From Anaerolineales bacterium (lineage in GTDB: Bacteria; Chloroflexota; Anaerolineae; Anaerolineales; Villigracilaceae), in NCBI GenBank assembly GCA_016934715.1, contig JAFGSI010000028.1, positions 62,001 to 126,000 on the forward strand: DNA of 64,000 nucleotides, read 5' to 3'. Shown one piece after another: positions 1 to 8,285 of this stretch; positions within the stretch are counted from its first letter, which is position 1, and each line of letters opens with the position of its first letter. The notes below the pieces were generated by a model that was not told the DNA's origin, did not search any database, and saw only the letters and a program-made list of their open reading frames with translations. The position numbers and the translations under genes were made by a program.

Positions 1-2
1 AC

Positions 3-1178
3 CGCTGGGTCGTCCTGGCGGTCTTCATGTTCGTAAACCTGACCATCCAGATCCTGTGGATCGCCTACGCGCCGATCACCGGGCCGGCGGCGGCCTTCTA
101 CGGCGTGACCGACCTGCAGATCGGATTCCTGGCGATGGTGTTCATGATCGCCTTTTTACCGCTTTCCCTGCCGGTCTCGTGGGCGCTCGACACCTACGGC
201 TTTCGCCCGACGGTCAGCATTGGGGTCGTACTGATGGCTGTCTTTGGCATCCTGCGCGGGCTGGCGGGCGCCAATTACACCTTGGTGCTGTTGAGCACCA
301 TTGGTTTGGCCGCAGCCCAACCGTTCCTGCTCAATGCCTGGACCAAGGTCCCGGCGCAGTGGTTCGCAGTCGAGGAGCGGGCAACTGCCGTCGGGTTGGT
401 CACGCTGGCCAACCTGGTCGGAACGGCCCTGGGGATGGTCCTGACCCCGATCCTGACCGAGTCGCTGCCGATCCCGACCGTGCAACTGATCTATGGAGGG
501 GTGGCAGCCTTTTCGGCGGTCCTGTTCGTGCTCCTGTCCCGCGAAAAACCCCTTACGCCGCCCTGTCCTCCAGGATTGGAGGTGCGGGCCTTGATGTTCG
601 ACGGCCTGAAGCATGCCCTGAAGGTCAAGTCCTTCTGGCTCTACCTCTTGGTCTCGTTCATTGGGCTGGGTATCTTCAATGGGGTCACAACCTGGGTGGA
701 GAATATCATTCGTCCACGCGGATTCACGCCGACCGAGGCCGGCACGCTCGGGGCGCTGATGCTGGTCGGCGGCGTCCTGGGAGCGGTGATCATCCCACCT
801 TTCTCGGATCGCCAGCGCAAGCGCCAGCGTTACCTGCTACTGGGAATCTTGTTGGCCATTCCCGGCCTGGTCGGTCTGACCTTTGCCACGTCGGCCTGGC
901 TGCTGTTCGTCTCGGCCTTTGCGATGGGTTTCTTCCTGATCAGCACCAGTCCAATCGGGATGCAGTACGCGGCCGAGGTGACCTACCCGACCCCTGAAGG
1001 GACCTCCAACGGGCTGATCCAGCTCTTCGGCCAGGCTTCGGTGGTTTTCGTCTACATAATGGAGGCGATGAAGTCCTCCGACGACTCCTTTACCCCTGCC
1101 CTGGTGCTGGCGGTCGGGTTGCTGATCGTCAGCGCCATACTCATTACCCGGATGAAAGATCCTGTTTACGGGGATTGA
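3..1178 (+). CDS. MFS permease, 5'-truncated by window edge
   Basis: Major facilitator superfamily carrier of the cytoplasmic membrane. The frame is already open at base 3 and the first in-frame Met (base 27) falls inside the first hydrophobic segment, so the real start lies upstream of the window. Roughly eleven to twelve hydrophobic segments are visible over the 391 residues present. The stretch QPFLLNAWTKVP (about residue 108) resembles the FLVCR-like branch of MFS, whose known members move haem, choline or other small organics; the substrate cannot be deduced here. The stop is only a few bases from the start of a decayed GH31 glycosidase in the same orientation, so the permease may once have been co-transcribed with it. 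Confidence 0.85.
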   Translation, partial: RWVVLAVFMFVNLTIQILWIAYAPITGPAAAFYGVTDLQIGFLAMVFMIAFLPLSLPVSWALDTYGFRPTVSIGVVLMAVFGILRGLAGANYTLVLLSTIGLAAAQPFLLNAWTKVPAQWFAVEERATAVGLVTLANLVGTALGMVLTPILTESLPIPTVQLIYGGVAAFSAVLFVLLSREKPLTPPCPPGLEVRALMFDGLKHALKVKSFWLYLLVSFIGLGIFNGVTTWVENIIRPRGFTPTEAGTLGALMLVGGVLGAVIIPPFSDRQRKRQRYLLLGILLAIPGLVGLTFATSAWLLFVSAFAMGFFLISTSPIGMQYAAEVTYPTPEGTSNGLIQLFGQASVVFVYIMEAMKSSDDSFTPALVLAVGLLIVSAILITRMKDPVYGD

Positions 1179-1181
1179 CCC

Positions 1182-1830
1182 TTGCCGTTTCCCCCTGCGG
1201 CGACTCTTTCGCCAGTTGCCAACCTGGAGGCCGTCGTGCGGATCCGGAATGCCCGCTTCACCGTTCTGACCAACCTGCTGGTTCCAATCGAGTCCGGCCG
1301 GAAGGAGCGCTTCGAAGAACGCCGACGCAGGTCTTCTGAAACCGCGATCTGCCGGTTCCCCAATTCGCGAAAACGAGCACCGACCGGTTGGTCGCGAGCG
1401 AGACTGAATTCCTGCGCCTGTGTTACCGCATCACCTCCCTTGGCTTTATCCATGGATGCTGTCGATCACCGCAGGCAGGATGGGCCTTCCTGGAATTATC
1501 GGGATGCCCCGGCTGGCAACCTGAAGGGCACCGCCCGGAGCCTGGAAATGGTCAGCGGAGCGACGCGCCTCTCAAACGGGGCTGGTTTCGCGTCTGGGAT
1601 GGGCTCTGGTAGACGACTCGAGGTCGCTGGTCTTCGAGAATGACGGCCAGCTGACGCCGCGGCCAGGATCTGTATTCCTTGGGCCCGCGGGATTGCACCT
1701 GCGTGGCGGGACCTGTTCCACTGATCCCCCGCTTCGCCCTGGGCAACTGGTGGACGCGGCTGCCGGGAGGTTCCCCAGGATGAACTGCAGGCAGTACGTG
1801 CTGACGGCAATGGACATGACATGGGATGAG
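1182..1830 (+). pseudogene. Decayed and truncated GH31 glycosidase (alpha-glucosidase/alpha-xylosidase type)
   Basis: No intact frame exists here, but all three forward frames contain consecutive pieces of a family GH31 N-terminal half. Near 1236 the frame of base 1182 gives NARFTVLTNLLVPIE and RFEER; from 1325 a second frame gives TQVF, a stop, then NRDLPVPQF and ETEFLRLCYRI; the first frame returns with APAGNLKGTARSLEMVSGA (about 1508-1565); a third frame gives GWALVDDSRSLVFENDG (about 1597); the second frame then gives GPVPLIPRFALGNWWTR (about 1710-1760), the conserved lead-in to the GH31 barrel. At least four frameshifts plus one stop separate them. Everything after the start of the catalytic barrel is missing, so the gene is both frameshifted and truncated. 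The family call rests on recalled GH31 motifs; the exact borders are approximate. Confidence 0.75.
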
Positions 1831-2100
1831 GCCGGATGCGCTTCCCGGTCCAGGCCGTCTTCACGTGCGCGGAATCGCGGCCAAGCCCCATGCCCATTGG
1901 CCGGGTAGGTACGACCCGGCCTGGCGGACGGGTCTCCTTAGGGCCGGTGAGGTATTCTCCGGATCAGGATTCGCCGCTCTTCGTGCTCGCCAGTTCTCCT
2001 GGGGAGAAAAATAGGACCCAAATGGTCGGGAATTCTAATGCTGTACTTAGCTTCATCGCATATATTTATGCAACTTAATTCGGAATAGAAGGAGCTGCAT

Positions 2101-2637
2101 ATGGCGAAGCGTTTCTCATCCTTGGCCATCCTGCTGACCGCAGTCTTTGTTTTGGCCGCCTGTGGTGGAGCACCCGAGGCTGATGCCGGCCTGCTGGAAG
2201 CCCAGGCGGAAACTGCCGTCAGTGAGGTGCCTGTCACAGACGAAGTGGCACGCACCGAAGAGATCACTGAAACGGCCGAAGATGAAATAGATGAATCGAC
2301 CGAGGCGGCGGAGACGGAAACCGAAGTGGCCACCCAGGTCAGCCAGCCGGCGGCTCAGGGGGTTGGTTTTACCAATGACATCCTGCCGATCTTCCAGGCC
2401 AATTGCACGCGCTGTCACGGCTCGTCACGCCAGCAGGGTGGCCTGCGCCTCGATTCGTACGCCGCTGTGATCCTGGGCTCGGAGGATGGCGCAGTGGTCC
2501 TTGCTGGCGACGCGGCCAACAGCCTGCTGGTCCAGCTTGTCGAGGCCGGACGCATGCCGCGCAACAGCGCCCGGCTGACGGAATCCGATATTCAGGCGAT
2601 CGTCGACTGGATCAACGCCGGCGCGTTGGATAATTAG
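2101..2637 (+). CDS. c-type cytochrome lipoprotein
   Basis: Exported lipoprotein of 178 residues with one c-type haem domain. The start is set by AAGGAG nine bases upstream of the ATG. A signal peptide ends in the lipobox LAAC (Cys about residue 21), followed by an acidic Glu/Thr-rich linker to about residue 75. The C-terminal domain begins TNDILPIFQANCTRCHGSS, giving a single CxxCH haem site at about residue 101, and continues with GGLRLDSY and a late Met (RMPR), which may be the distal haem ligand. This arrangement resembles Planctomycete-type cytochrome C domains. It would sit on the outer face of the membrane as a small electron carrier. No partner oxidase or reductase is adjacent, so its redox partner is unknown. 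Confidence 0.85.
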   Translation: MAKRFSSLAILLTAVFVLAACGGAPEADAGLLEAQAETAVSEVPVTDEVARTEEITETAEDEIDESTEAAETETEVATQVSQPAAQGVGFTNDILPIFQANCTRCHGSSRQQGGLRLDSYAAVILGSEDGAVVLAGDAANSLLVQLVEAGRMPRNSARLTESDIQAIVDWINAGALDN

Positions 2638-2657
2638 TCCCTCTGTACATCGACATC

Positions 2658-2704
2658 TGCCTTACTGGCCTCGTAGGCAAACGCGAGGCCAGTAAGGCAT
2701 TTTC
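2658..2704 (+). terminator. Intrinsic terminator of the cytochrome lipoprotein gene
   Basis: Perfect 16-bp stem (2658-2673 with 2684-2699) directly after the stop codon, followed by a short T run. Confidence 0.75.
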
Positions 2705-2915
2705 AGACAGGCTGTGCTTGCCTGGGCGGGTCTTCCATCCCAGCGCCCGGTCCGACGTGGTGATATTCTTCATTAATGTGCGCGAGTGCGCAACCTCATG
2801 CTCCAGAACGGGTTCGCTGCCTCGTAACAGGATCGGGCCGGATTTCAAGACCCGGCCGTGAATGTTCGCTGATGCGTGACTGGTTCTACCGTCGACGAAC
2901 TGCCGCAAGGCCAAC

Positions 2916-4079
2916 TCAGGTCGAGGAGGTGTATGGCAGGGCGGCGCGTTCGGGTTTGACCAGGGGAAATACGTCGACCAGTTCGTAGTCGCGGCAGCCC
3001 AAACCGTATTTCTCGGCGTATTCGGTCATCACATAAGGGTCCTTGTATGGACCGAAGAGCTGGCGAAAGGGGTGTCCGTCGCGGAAATGGATTTCCATCG
3101 CCAGCGGGATGTTCTCTTCGATCAAGGGGGTCCTGGCGATGATGTCCAGGGCTGCCTGGTCGATGGCGACTATATCGTCCGAGCCGAAGATGCCCGCGTC
3201 GGGCAGGATCGGCATGGTGGTGAAGCCGAAGCAGTCGCACAGCGGGGTCATGAAGCTGGCCAGGCTCAGGTGAACGACCTTGGCTGCCTCGAAGGTCGAG
3301 AGCACCTCGCTGACCGCGATGGCGCAGGCCTCCATGAAGGTGTGGAAGTTGACCGCCTGGATCTTCAGGCTGCCTTTCGGGGCGACCTTCAGGCAGCGCC
3401 TGCACTGGTTGCATTGCTCGATGTGCAGATGCATGTGTCCGGGCAGTTTGTGGTCTTCGACGATTGCCTCGAAGGGACAGGCGGCGGCGATCGCCTTGAT
3501 CTTCTCGGGATCGGAGCATTTCTCGGGTTCCCAGTAGGGGTCGTAGTGCATGGTATCGTGCATCTGACCGCGAGTCGCGCTGGCCATGCAACCCAGGGCG
3601 ATGTTCTTGAGCGCCCCACCGAAACCGCAGGTCGGGTGGCCCTTAACATGGGCGAAATCGACCAGGAAGCTGGCGTCCTCGATCATCCCGGCCACATGCC
3701 ACTCCTGGATGTTCTTGTACGGCCGCTTATGCGCGTAGGAGTACTTTTCATCCGGACCAGAGGTCGGGTAAACCGGACAGCCCAGGACTTCGGACGAGTA
3801 GCCGCGCATCTCGGCCCCGGCGGCGTCCCAGGGAACGTCGGCGACGAATGGCTTCCCGCCGCCGTCCTTGATCGCCTGGACCACCTTGCGGACGAAGACC
3901 GGGTGGATGGTCGAGTAGCCGATATTGTTGGCGGTGTGCATCTTGATGACCACGCGCTCGTTCTTGACCCGCTCGCGCAGGTTCAGCTGTTCCAGGATCA
4001 GGTCGAGTTTGGCGGGCAGGGTCTCCCTGGCTTCCAGGAGGGCCTGGCGGGCGGAACCGTAGAAGACTTTACTGGGCAT
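2916..4079 (-). CDS. DUF362 iron-sulfur protein
   Basis: DUF362-family protein of 387 residues. The chosen ATG (4079) gives MPSKVFYGSAR, the usual family beginning, with AAGGA about nine bases upstream; an upstream in-frame Met would add 38 atypical residues. DUF362 domains occur N- and C-terminal to a ferredoxin-like insert around residues 200-235, where ACPFEAI and CNQCRRCLKVAP are seen. The last Cys expected in the second cluster motif is Ala, so that cluster may be incomplete or three-Cys ligated. Cytoplasmic, function of the family unknown; proposed redox or cluster-carrier role is inference. It stands alone between a terminator and a divergent gap, so context adds little. Confidence 0.85.
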   Translation of the reverse strand: MPSKVFYGSARQALLEARETLPAKLDLILEQLNLRERVKNERVVIKMHTANNIGYSTIHPVFVRKVVQAIKDGGGKPFVADVPWDAAGAEMRGYSSEVLGCPVYPTSGPDEKYSYAHKRPYKNIQEWHVAGMIEDASFLVDFAHVKGHPTCGFGGALKNIALGCMASATRGQMHDTMHYDPYWEPEKCSDPEKIKAIAAACPFEAIVEDHKLPGHMHLHIEQCNQCRRCLKVAPKGSLKIQAVNFHTFMEACAIAVSEVLSTFEAAKVVHLSLASFMTPLCDCFGFTTMPILPDAGIFGSDDIVAIDQAALDIIARTPLIEENIPLAMEIHFRDGHPFRQLFGPYKDPYVMTEYAEKYGLGCRDYELVDVFPLVKPERAALPYTSST

Positions 4080-4216
4080 GGGATCATGATCCTTGTCAAA
4101 AAAGTTGAATGGATGAGCAGCGGCACATGGGAGAGTCAAGCCAGATTTCTCTTCACCATCGGCTGAAGCCGGAACCTTCTGGCCATCGGGCAACGTACCG
4201 GGCGAGACCGGCCATG

Positions 4217-4245
4217 AAAACCTTGGGGCTGCCAGTGGCAGCCCC
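4217..4245 (-). terminator. Terminator after the 442-residue membrane protein gene
   Basis: Stem GGGGCTGCC (4225-4233) with GGCAGCCCC (4237-4245); on the minus strand it is followed by a T run (TTTTC), just past the stop at 4256. Confidence 0.65.
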
Positions 4246-4255
4246 GTCTCTTGGA

Positions 4256-5584
4256 TTAATTCTCCCCTGGCTTGGTGCCCGTACCGCGCACGTTGACCAT
4301 CTTGCGCAGAAGATCAAACCAGAACGGGGCGCCCTGGGCGGCGGCAAACCCGCTGATCAGGATGCCGAAGACCTTGCTCAGCCAGCCCGGCAGATCGATC
4401 GGGATATTGTCGATCTGTTTGCAGATGGCGTTCCCGTTGCTGTCCACACTTGGGAAGCCGATTACCTGGTTGGCGGACAGGGGGATGTAGGCGCATTGCT
4501 TGCCGCCGGTGTCGAAGGGAGCCGTATGCCAGCCGAAGGGCAGGGTCAGGAAGGCCAGTTGATCCTTCAGGTCGGAGATGGAGAGGTTGATGTCGGCGCT
4601 CTCACCGGTATCGGTCACTATCTCGGCTGTGACGTCCAGGTACTGGTCGGCCTGGGCGACGATCGCCTGGCGCAGGGTCGGTTCGCGCCACAGACTGGTG
4701 GCGATGTTGATCGAGTCGACATTAAGCAACAGTGCAAAGGCAATGCCGATGATGAAGGAGACCAGCTGCGCCTTGCGCTTGTAGGCGCCGGAGAGGCGGT
4801 CCATGGCGTTGTTGAACCAGCCTTCAACGCTGGTGCGGGCGGCCGCGACCGCCTGCTCACCCTTTTCGGCAACCGTCTCGGCGTTCTGGAGCAGGGTGGT
4901 CAGGGTGGCCTTGAGCTCGGGGCTCGCCGATTGCAGGGCGATGACGCCCAGGCGCACCTGGCGCAGAGTCAGGTCTGACTGTCCGAGGGCGTCGGCGGCG
5001 CGCTGGTCGGCCAGCAAGGTCTCGTAGTAGAGGTCGACTTGCGGCATGGCCAGCTCGATGGCCCCCTGCATTTCGGGGTATTTATCGGCGTAGGCGTGGA
5101 TTTGCAGTTTAAGGCTGTCCACAGCCGCCTGGCCCAGGCCGGAGGAGGCGATCGTGCGGGCCGTGCCCAGGATGGCGACCCAGTCTTCCTGGGCCAGTTT
5201 GCGCTGGTCGGGATCCTCGAAGTTGTCCATTTCGGTGTGGACATCCTTGAAGATCTTGCGCAGCGGGGAGGCTTCTGTGCCGGCGGTCATGGCCAGGTCA
5301 AAGAGTGCCAGGACGAACTTGTCGGGGGGAATGTAGGATGGCAGACGCGGATTCCGGCGGGTCTGGCGATCGCGGTACAGACTGGCGATCAATGGATGGT
5401 TGTAGATCTTCCTCGTCAGTTCCTCATCGTTGCTGAGCAGGCCGCGGATGGTCTGCTCGAGGTCTTTGGCGCGCCAGTTGAAGATGTTGGAAATCCATTC
5501 CTGTGTCTGCATGACGGCGATGCTCAAGACCAGCCACATGAACACCAGGCCGATACCGACTTCCAGAATCTCTTGCAGGTACAT
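4256..5584 (-). CDS. Hypothetical three-segment membrane protein
   Basis: Unrecognised membrane protein of 442 residues. The ATG at 5584 (MYLQEILEVG) is chosen because AAAGGAGG lies five bases upstream, whereas the in-frame upstream ATG has no ribosome site. One membrane segment lies at about residues 8-28 (LVFMWLVLSIAVM), a second near 270-295 (SFIIGIAFALLLN) and a third near 405-425 (FGILISGFAAAQGAPFWF). The long region between segments one and two is polar and helical, containing several Ala/Lys-rich stretches that could form a coiled coil. Similar proteins are annotated only as hypothetical in many bacteria. It is followed by its own terminator and is probably monocistronic. No function is proposed. 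Confidence 0.8.
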   Translation of the reverse strand: MYLQEILEVGIGLVFMWLVLSIAVMQTQEWISNIFNWRAKDLEQTIRGLLSNDEELTRKIYNHPLIASLYRDRQTRRNPRLPSYIPPDKFVLALFDLAMTAGTEASPLRKIFKDVHTEMDNFEDPDQRKLAQEDWVAILGTARTIASSGLGQAAVDSLKLQIHAYADKYPEMQGAIELAMPQVDLYYETLLADQRAADALGQSDLTLRQVRLGVIALQSASPELKATLTTLLQNAETVAEKGEQAVAAARTSVEGWFNNAMDRLSGAYKRKAQLVSFIIGIAFALLLNVDSINIATSLWREPTLRQAIVAQADQYLDVTAEIVTDTGESADINLSISDLKDQLAFLTLPFGWHTAPFDTGGKQCAYIPLSANQVIGFPSVDSNGNAICKQIDNIPIDLPGWLSKVFGILISGFAAAQGAPFWFDLLRKMVNVRGTGTKPGEN

Positions 5585-5661
5585 GCTTGCCTCCTTTGTT
5601 GCCACATAACAACAGCCTCAGTATATAGAAAAAAACCGTTCCGGGCAAGGGCTTGGGCAGG

Positions 5662-6570
5662 TCAATCTCCCGTGACAGGCGCCTGGCGGCGGTTGTAGGT
5701 CCGGTGGATCAGATAGATGCCTCCCAGCACCAGAATCCCGCCTATCAGCTGCCACATACCCGGAATCTCGGCCAGCAACGGGATGGCCAGGATGGTTGTC
5801 AGCACCGGCTGTCCGATCATCGTCGGCGAGACGATCGAGGCAGGCAGGTGACCAAGGGCATAGGACATCGATATGTAGCCCAGGATCTGCGAGAAGATTG
5901 CTGAGGCCAGAAAGATGATCCAGGAGCGGGCCCCGTAGCCTGTCAGCGGGTTGCGCATGATCAGGTTGAGGATCAGCAGTCCCAGACTGGTTGCCCAGGC
6001 CGAGATCCAGACGTAGGTCAACGGGTCTAGGTGGACCCGGCCGTGCTGGGTGGACAGGAAGTACCCGGCATAGAAGATGCTCGAAACCAGTGCAAGACTG
6101 TCACCCAGTCCGAGGGTTGGGTGGAGCAGGAAGTCGCTGCCCATCACCAGGATCGCCCCGGCCAGGGTCAGGCTCAGCCCGGCCCAGAACAGGCGTCCCA
6201 GTTTCTCGCGGAAGACCAGCAGGGCGAACAGGGCCACCCACAGCGGCGAGGCATTTCCAAGCAGGGTGGCGTTGGAGGCAGTTGTCAGTAGAACAGCTAT
6301 CGACCAGGCGCCGAAATCCAGGGCCGAGAACGACCCGCCGATCAGGGCGAAGAGCGCACCCCGGGGCCCAAAACGCGCTTCCCGGCGGACAAGTCTCAGT
6401 ACCGCGATCGGGGTCAACAGCACGGCAGCCAGCAGCAACCGGAAAAAAGCTGCCACCGGACCCGGGGCCTGCGCCCAGCGAATAAAGAATGCCGAAAAGC
6501 TCAGGCAGATGATACCCGAGGCCAGGGCAAGATACGGCAGGCTAGCCCGGCGAGGCTGGGATGAGTCCAT
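5662..6570 (-). CDS. DMT-superfamily (EamA) permease
   Basis: Integral membrane carrier of 302 residues built from two EamA repeats, giving ten hydrophobic helices. Characteristic stretches are SFSAFFIRWAQ near residue 24, LLGNASPLWVALFALL near 105 in the first repeat, and SPTMIGQPVLTTILAIPLL near 246 in the second. Members export amino acids, metabolites or drugs; the substrate is not predictable from sequence. The gene lies 14 bases downstream of the CPBP protease gene on the same strand, so the two are likely co-transcribed. No good ribosome site is visible ahead of the ATG, compatible with coupling to the gene upstream. Confidence 0.85.
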   Translation of the reverse strand: MDSSQPRRASLPYLALASGIICLSFSAFFIRWAQAPGPVAAFFRLLLAAVLLTPIAVLRLVRREARFGPRGALFALIGGSFSALDFGAWSIAVLLTTASNATLLGNASPLWVALFALLVFREKLGRLFWAGLSLTLAGAILVMGSDFLLHPTLGLGDSLALVSSIFYAGYFLSTQHGRVHLDPLTYVWISAWATSLGLLILNLIMRNPLTGYGARSWIIFLASAIFSQILGYISMSYALGHLPASIVSPTMIGQPVLTTILAIPLLAEIPGMWQLIGGILVLGGIYLIHRTYNRRQAPVTGD

Positions 6571-6584
6571 GGGGGAGGTGGTTC

Positions 6585-7487
6585 TTATTGGATTTGACTG
6601 CGTTCCCGTTTACGGGTGTACACCAGGACCAGCAGGGTGCCGAGGATCAGGGCCGGGATGATGATCAGGCCGGCCTCCGGTCCGAAGAGGCCGCCGGTCC
6701 ACAGCTCCGGACCCGTGAGCCGGACGAGGAGCAGACCGGAGGTCTCGAGCCCGCTGACCGGGAAGCCGAAGATCGGGCCCTCGAAAAAGTTCCAGCCAAT
6801 GTGCAGGCCGATCGACAGCCACAACTGCCCGGTCCGTAGATACCCGATGGCCAGGAACAGCCCGGCCAGGATCACGCCGCTCGCCGAGACCCAGCTGGCG
6901 TGGGGGTTGGTCAGGTGCAGCATCCCGAAAATGACCGAAGAGATTGTCAATCCCCAGAAGAGGTTCAGGCCGCTGGCCAGGGTTTGCAGCTGGTAGCCGC
7001 GAAAGAGCAACTCCTCATTCCAGCCGGTCAGGATGAAGATGATCAGGGCCAGCAGGAGGCCGCCCAGAACAGCCAGCGGCGTCTCGCTTTGCCAGGCGAA
7101 CCCCTCAAAGCTGATCCAGCCCATCTGGCGCATCACCAGGGAAAGGCTTCCCATCATGACAAAGGCGATCCCGGTGCCGACCAGGATGTCGAGTGGGGCG
7201 CGCCAATCCAATTTGAACCCCAGGCTGGCGAAAGAGCGCCGGTCCAGGAAGCGGCGGGCCAGGAAGATCGAAAGCGTGAAGGCGATCAGCTCGCTCACCT
7301 GGGCGAACAGCAGGCCAATGGGGGAGTACGGGTCCTGTCCTACCAGGCGCATGACCACCAGCGGCAGGGATGCACAGACCAGCATGACGAACATCGCGAT
7401 GGTCTGGATCGCCAGCCGCCAGCCAGCCCGCAGGCGTGGTTCGGGGGCGGAAAGGAAGACGCGCTTCCAGAACGGAGGAGGGCTCAT
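6585..7487 (-). CDS. CPBP-family intramembrane metalloprotease
   Basis: CPBP (CAAX-processing/bacteriocin-processing, Abi) membrane protein of 300 residues with about eight hydrophobic segments. The family's motif 1 is present as EELLFRG (Glu158-Glu159), with a downstream His in GMLHLTNP (about residue 210) and a second conserved His region, GLHIGWNFFEG, near residue 245. These residues form the metal site of the glutamic/metallo-type proteases of the Rce1 class. The N-terminal 20 residues are cytosolic and basic. The biological substrate is unknown in this setting. It sits 17 bases after the CoA-transferase B subunit gene and 14 bases before the DMT permease gene, so the minus-strand block 9461-5662 may be one transcript. 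Confidence 0.88.
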   Translation of the reverse strand: MSPPPFWKRVFLSAPEPRLRAGWRLAIQTIAMFVMLVCASLPLVVMRLVGQDPYSPIGLLFAQVSELIAFTLSIFLARRFLDRRSFASLGFKLDWRAPLDILVGTGIAFVMMGSLSLVMRQMGWISFEGFAWQSETPLAVLGGLLLALIIFILTGWNEELLFRGYQLQTLASGLNLFWGLTISSVIFGMLHLTNPHASWVSASGVILAGLFLAIGYLRTGQLWLSIGLHIGWNFFEGPIFGFPVSGLETSGLLLVRLTGPELWTGGLFGPEAGLIIIPALILGTLLVLVYTRKRERSQIQ

Positions 7488-7504
7488 AGGTTAACTCTCG
7501 GTGC

Positions 7505-8284
7505 CTATTCACTGCCCAGGTAGATCCCGGTCGGGTCGAGTTCCTGGCGCAGGATCCGAAGCTCTTTTTCGGTGACGGGTTCGGTGGTGCGCAACTGCGA
7601 GGCGACCTTCAAGTCCCAGCCAGTGTTTTCCCTGGCCATCCCGACCGTCTTCCCGGGATGCAGGGCGGTCAGGACCAGCTCGCCGCGCTCATCGGGCTCG
7701 AGCAAGCCGATGTCGGTCAAGACGGTCACGGGGCCGCTGCCGCGCAGACCGGCCCGCTGTCGCCCTCCCTCACCATCCAGGAAACCGGCCGAGGTCAGGA
7801 AATCGACCTTTTCAGGGAAGCGGCGCTTCTGGTGGGGAGTCATGATGTAGCAGCGGTTGGCCCAGGCAGCGATCTCCTGGGACCCACCCGAGCCTGGCAG
7901 GCGTACCTTGGGTTGGGTGTAGTCGCCACCGATGATCGTGGCGTTGAGGTTGCCGTAACGGTCGATCTGGGCTCCGCCCATGAAGCCAACGTCGACGTTG
8001 CCGCGCTGCAGGTAGAGGGCAAAGATGTCGTACATGCTGACCACCGATAGCGATCCGCTGACCAGGGTCGGGTCGCCGATCGAGAGCGGTAGGCGGGCTG
8101 GTTCGGCCCCGATCACCCCGGCCTCGTAGATCATGACCAGGTTGGGGGCGTGGGTCCGTTTGGCCAGGTTGCAGGCCAGGTTGGGTTGGCCAACCCCGAC
8201 AAAGACGACGTCACCGTCGCACAGCAGCCGGGCGGCATTGATGATCATCAGTTCAGCGGAAGAGTAGGTGAACGTGGCATCCAT
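7505..8284 (-). CDS. CoA-transferase, beta subunit (glutaconate CoA-transferase-like)
   Basis: Beta subunit of a class I CoA-transferase, 259 residues. The ATG at 8284 (MDATFTYSSAEL) follows the alpha-subunit stop by one base, so translation is coupled; an in-frame Met further upstream would overlap the alpha gene and is less likely. In MIYEAGVIGA the Glu is residue 54, the position of the catalytic Glu that carries the CoA thioester in Acidaminococcus GctB. Gly-rich GVGQPNLA near residue 29 also matches the family. The heterodimer moves CoA between a carboxylic acid and an acyl-CoA. GctAB and the steroid-degrading IpdAB are close relatives, so the actual substrate pair is uncertain. Confidence 0.85.
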   Translation of the reverse strand: MDATFTYSSAELMIINAARLLCDGDVVFVGVGQPNLACNLAKRTHAPNLVMIYEAGVIGAEPARLPLSIGDPTLVSGSLSVVSMYDIFALYLQRGNVDVGFMGGAQIDRYGNLNATIIGGDYTQPKVRLPGSGGSQEIAAWANRCYIMTPHQKRRFPEKVDFLTSAGFLDGEGGRQRAGLRGSGPVTVLTDIGLLEPDERGELVLTALHPGKTVGMARENTGWDLKVASQLRTTEPVTEKELRILRQELDPTGIYLGSE

Positions 8285-8285
8285 C

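Noticed and set aside
3072-4166. Plus-strand open frame of 364 codons opposite the DUF362 gene
   Set aside because: Antisense shadow; Asp/Gly/Ala-rich without domain motifs.
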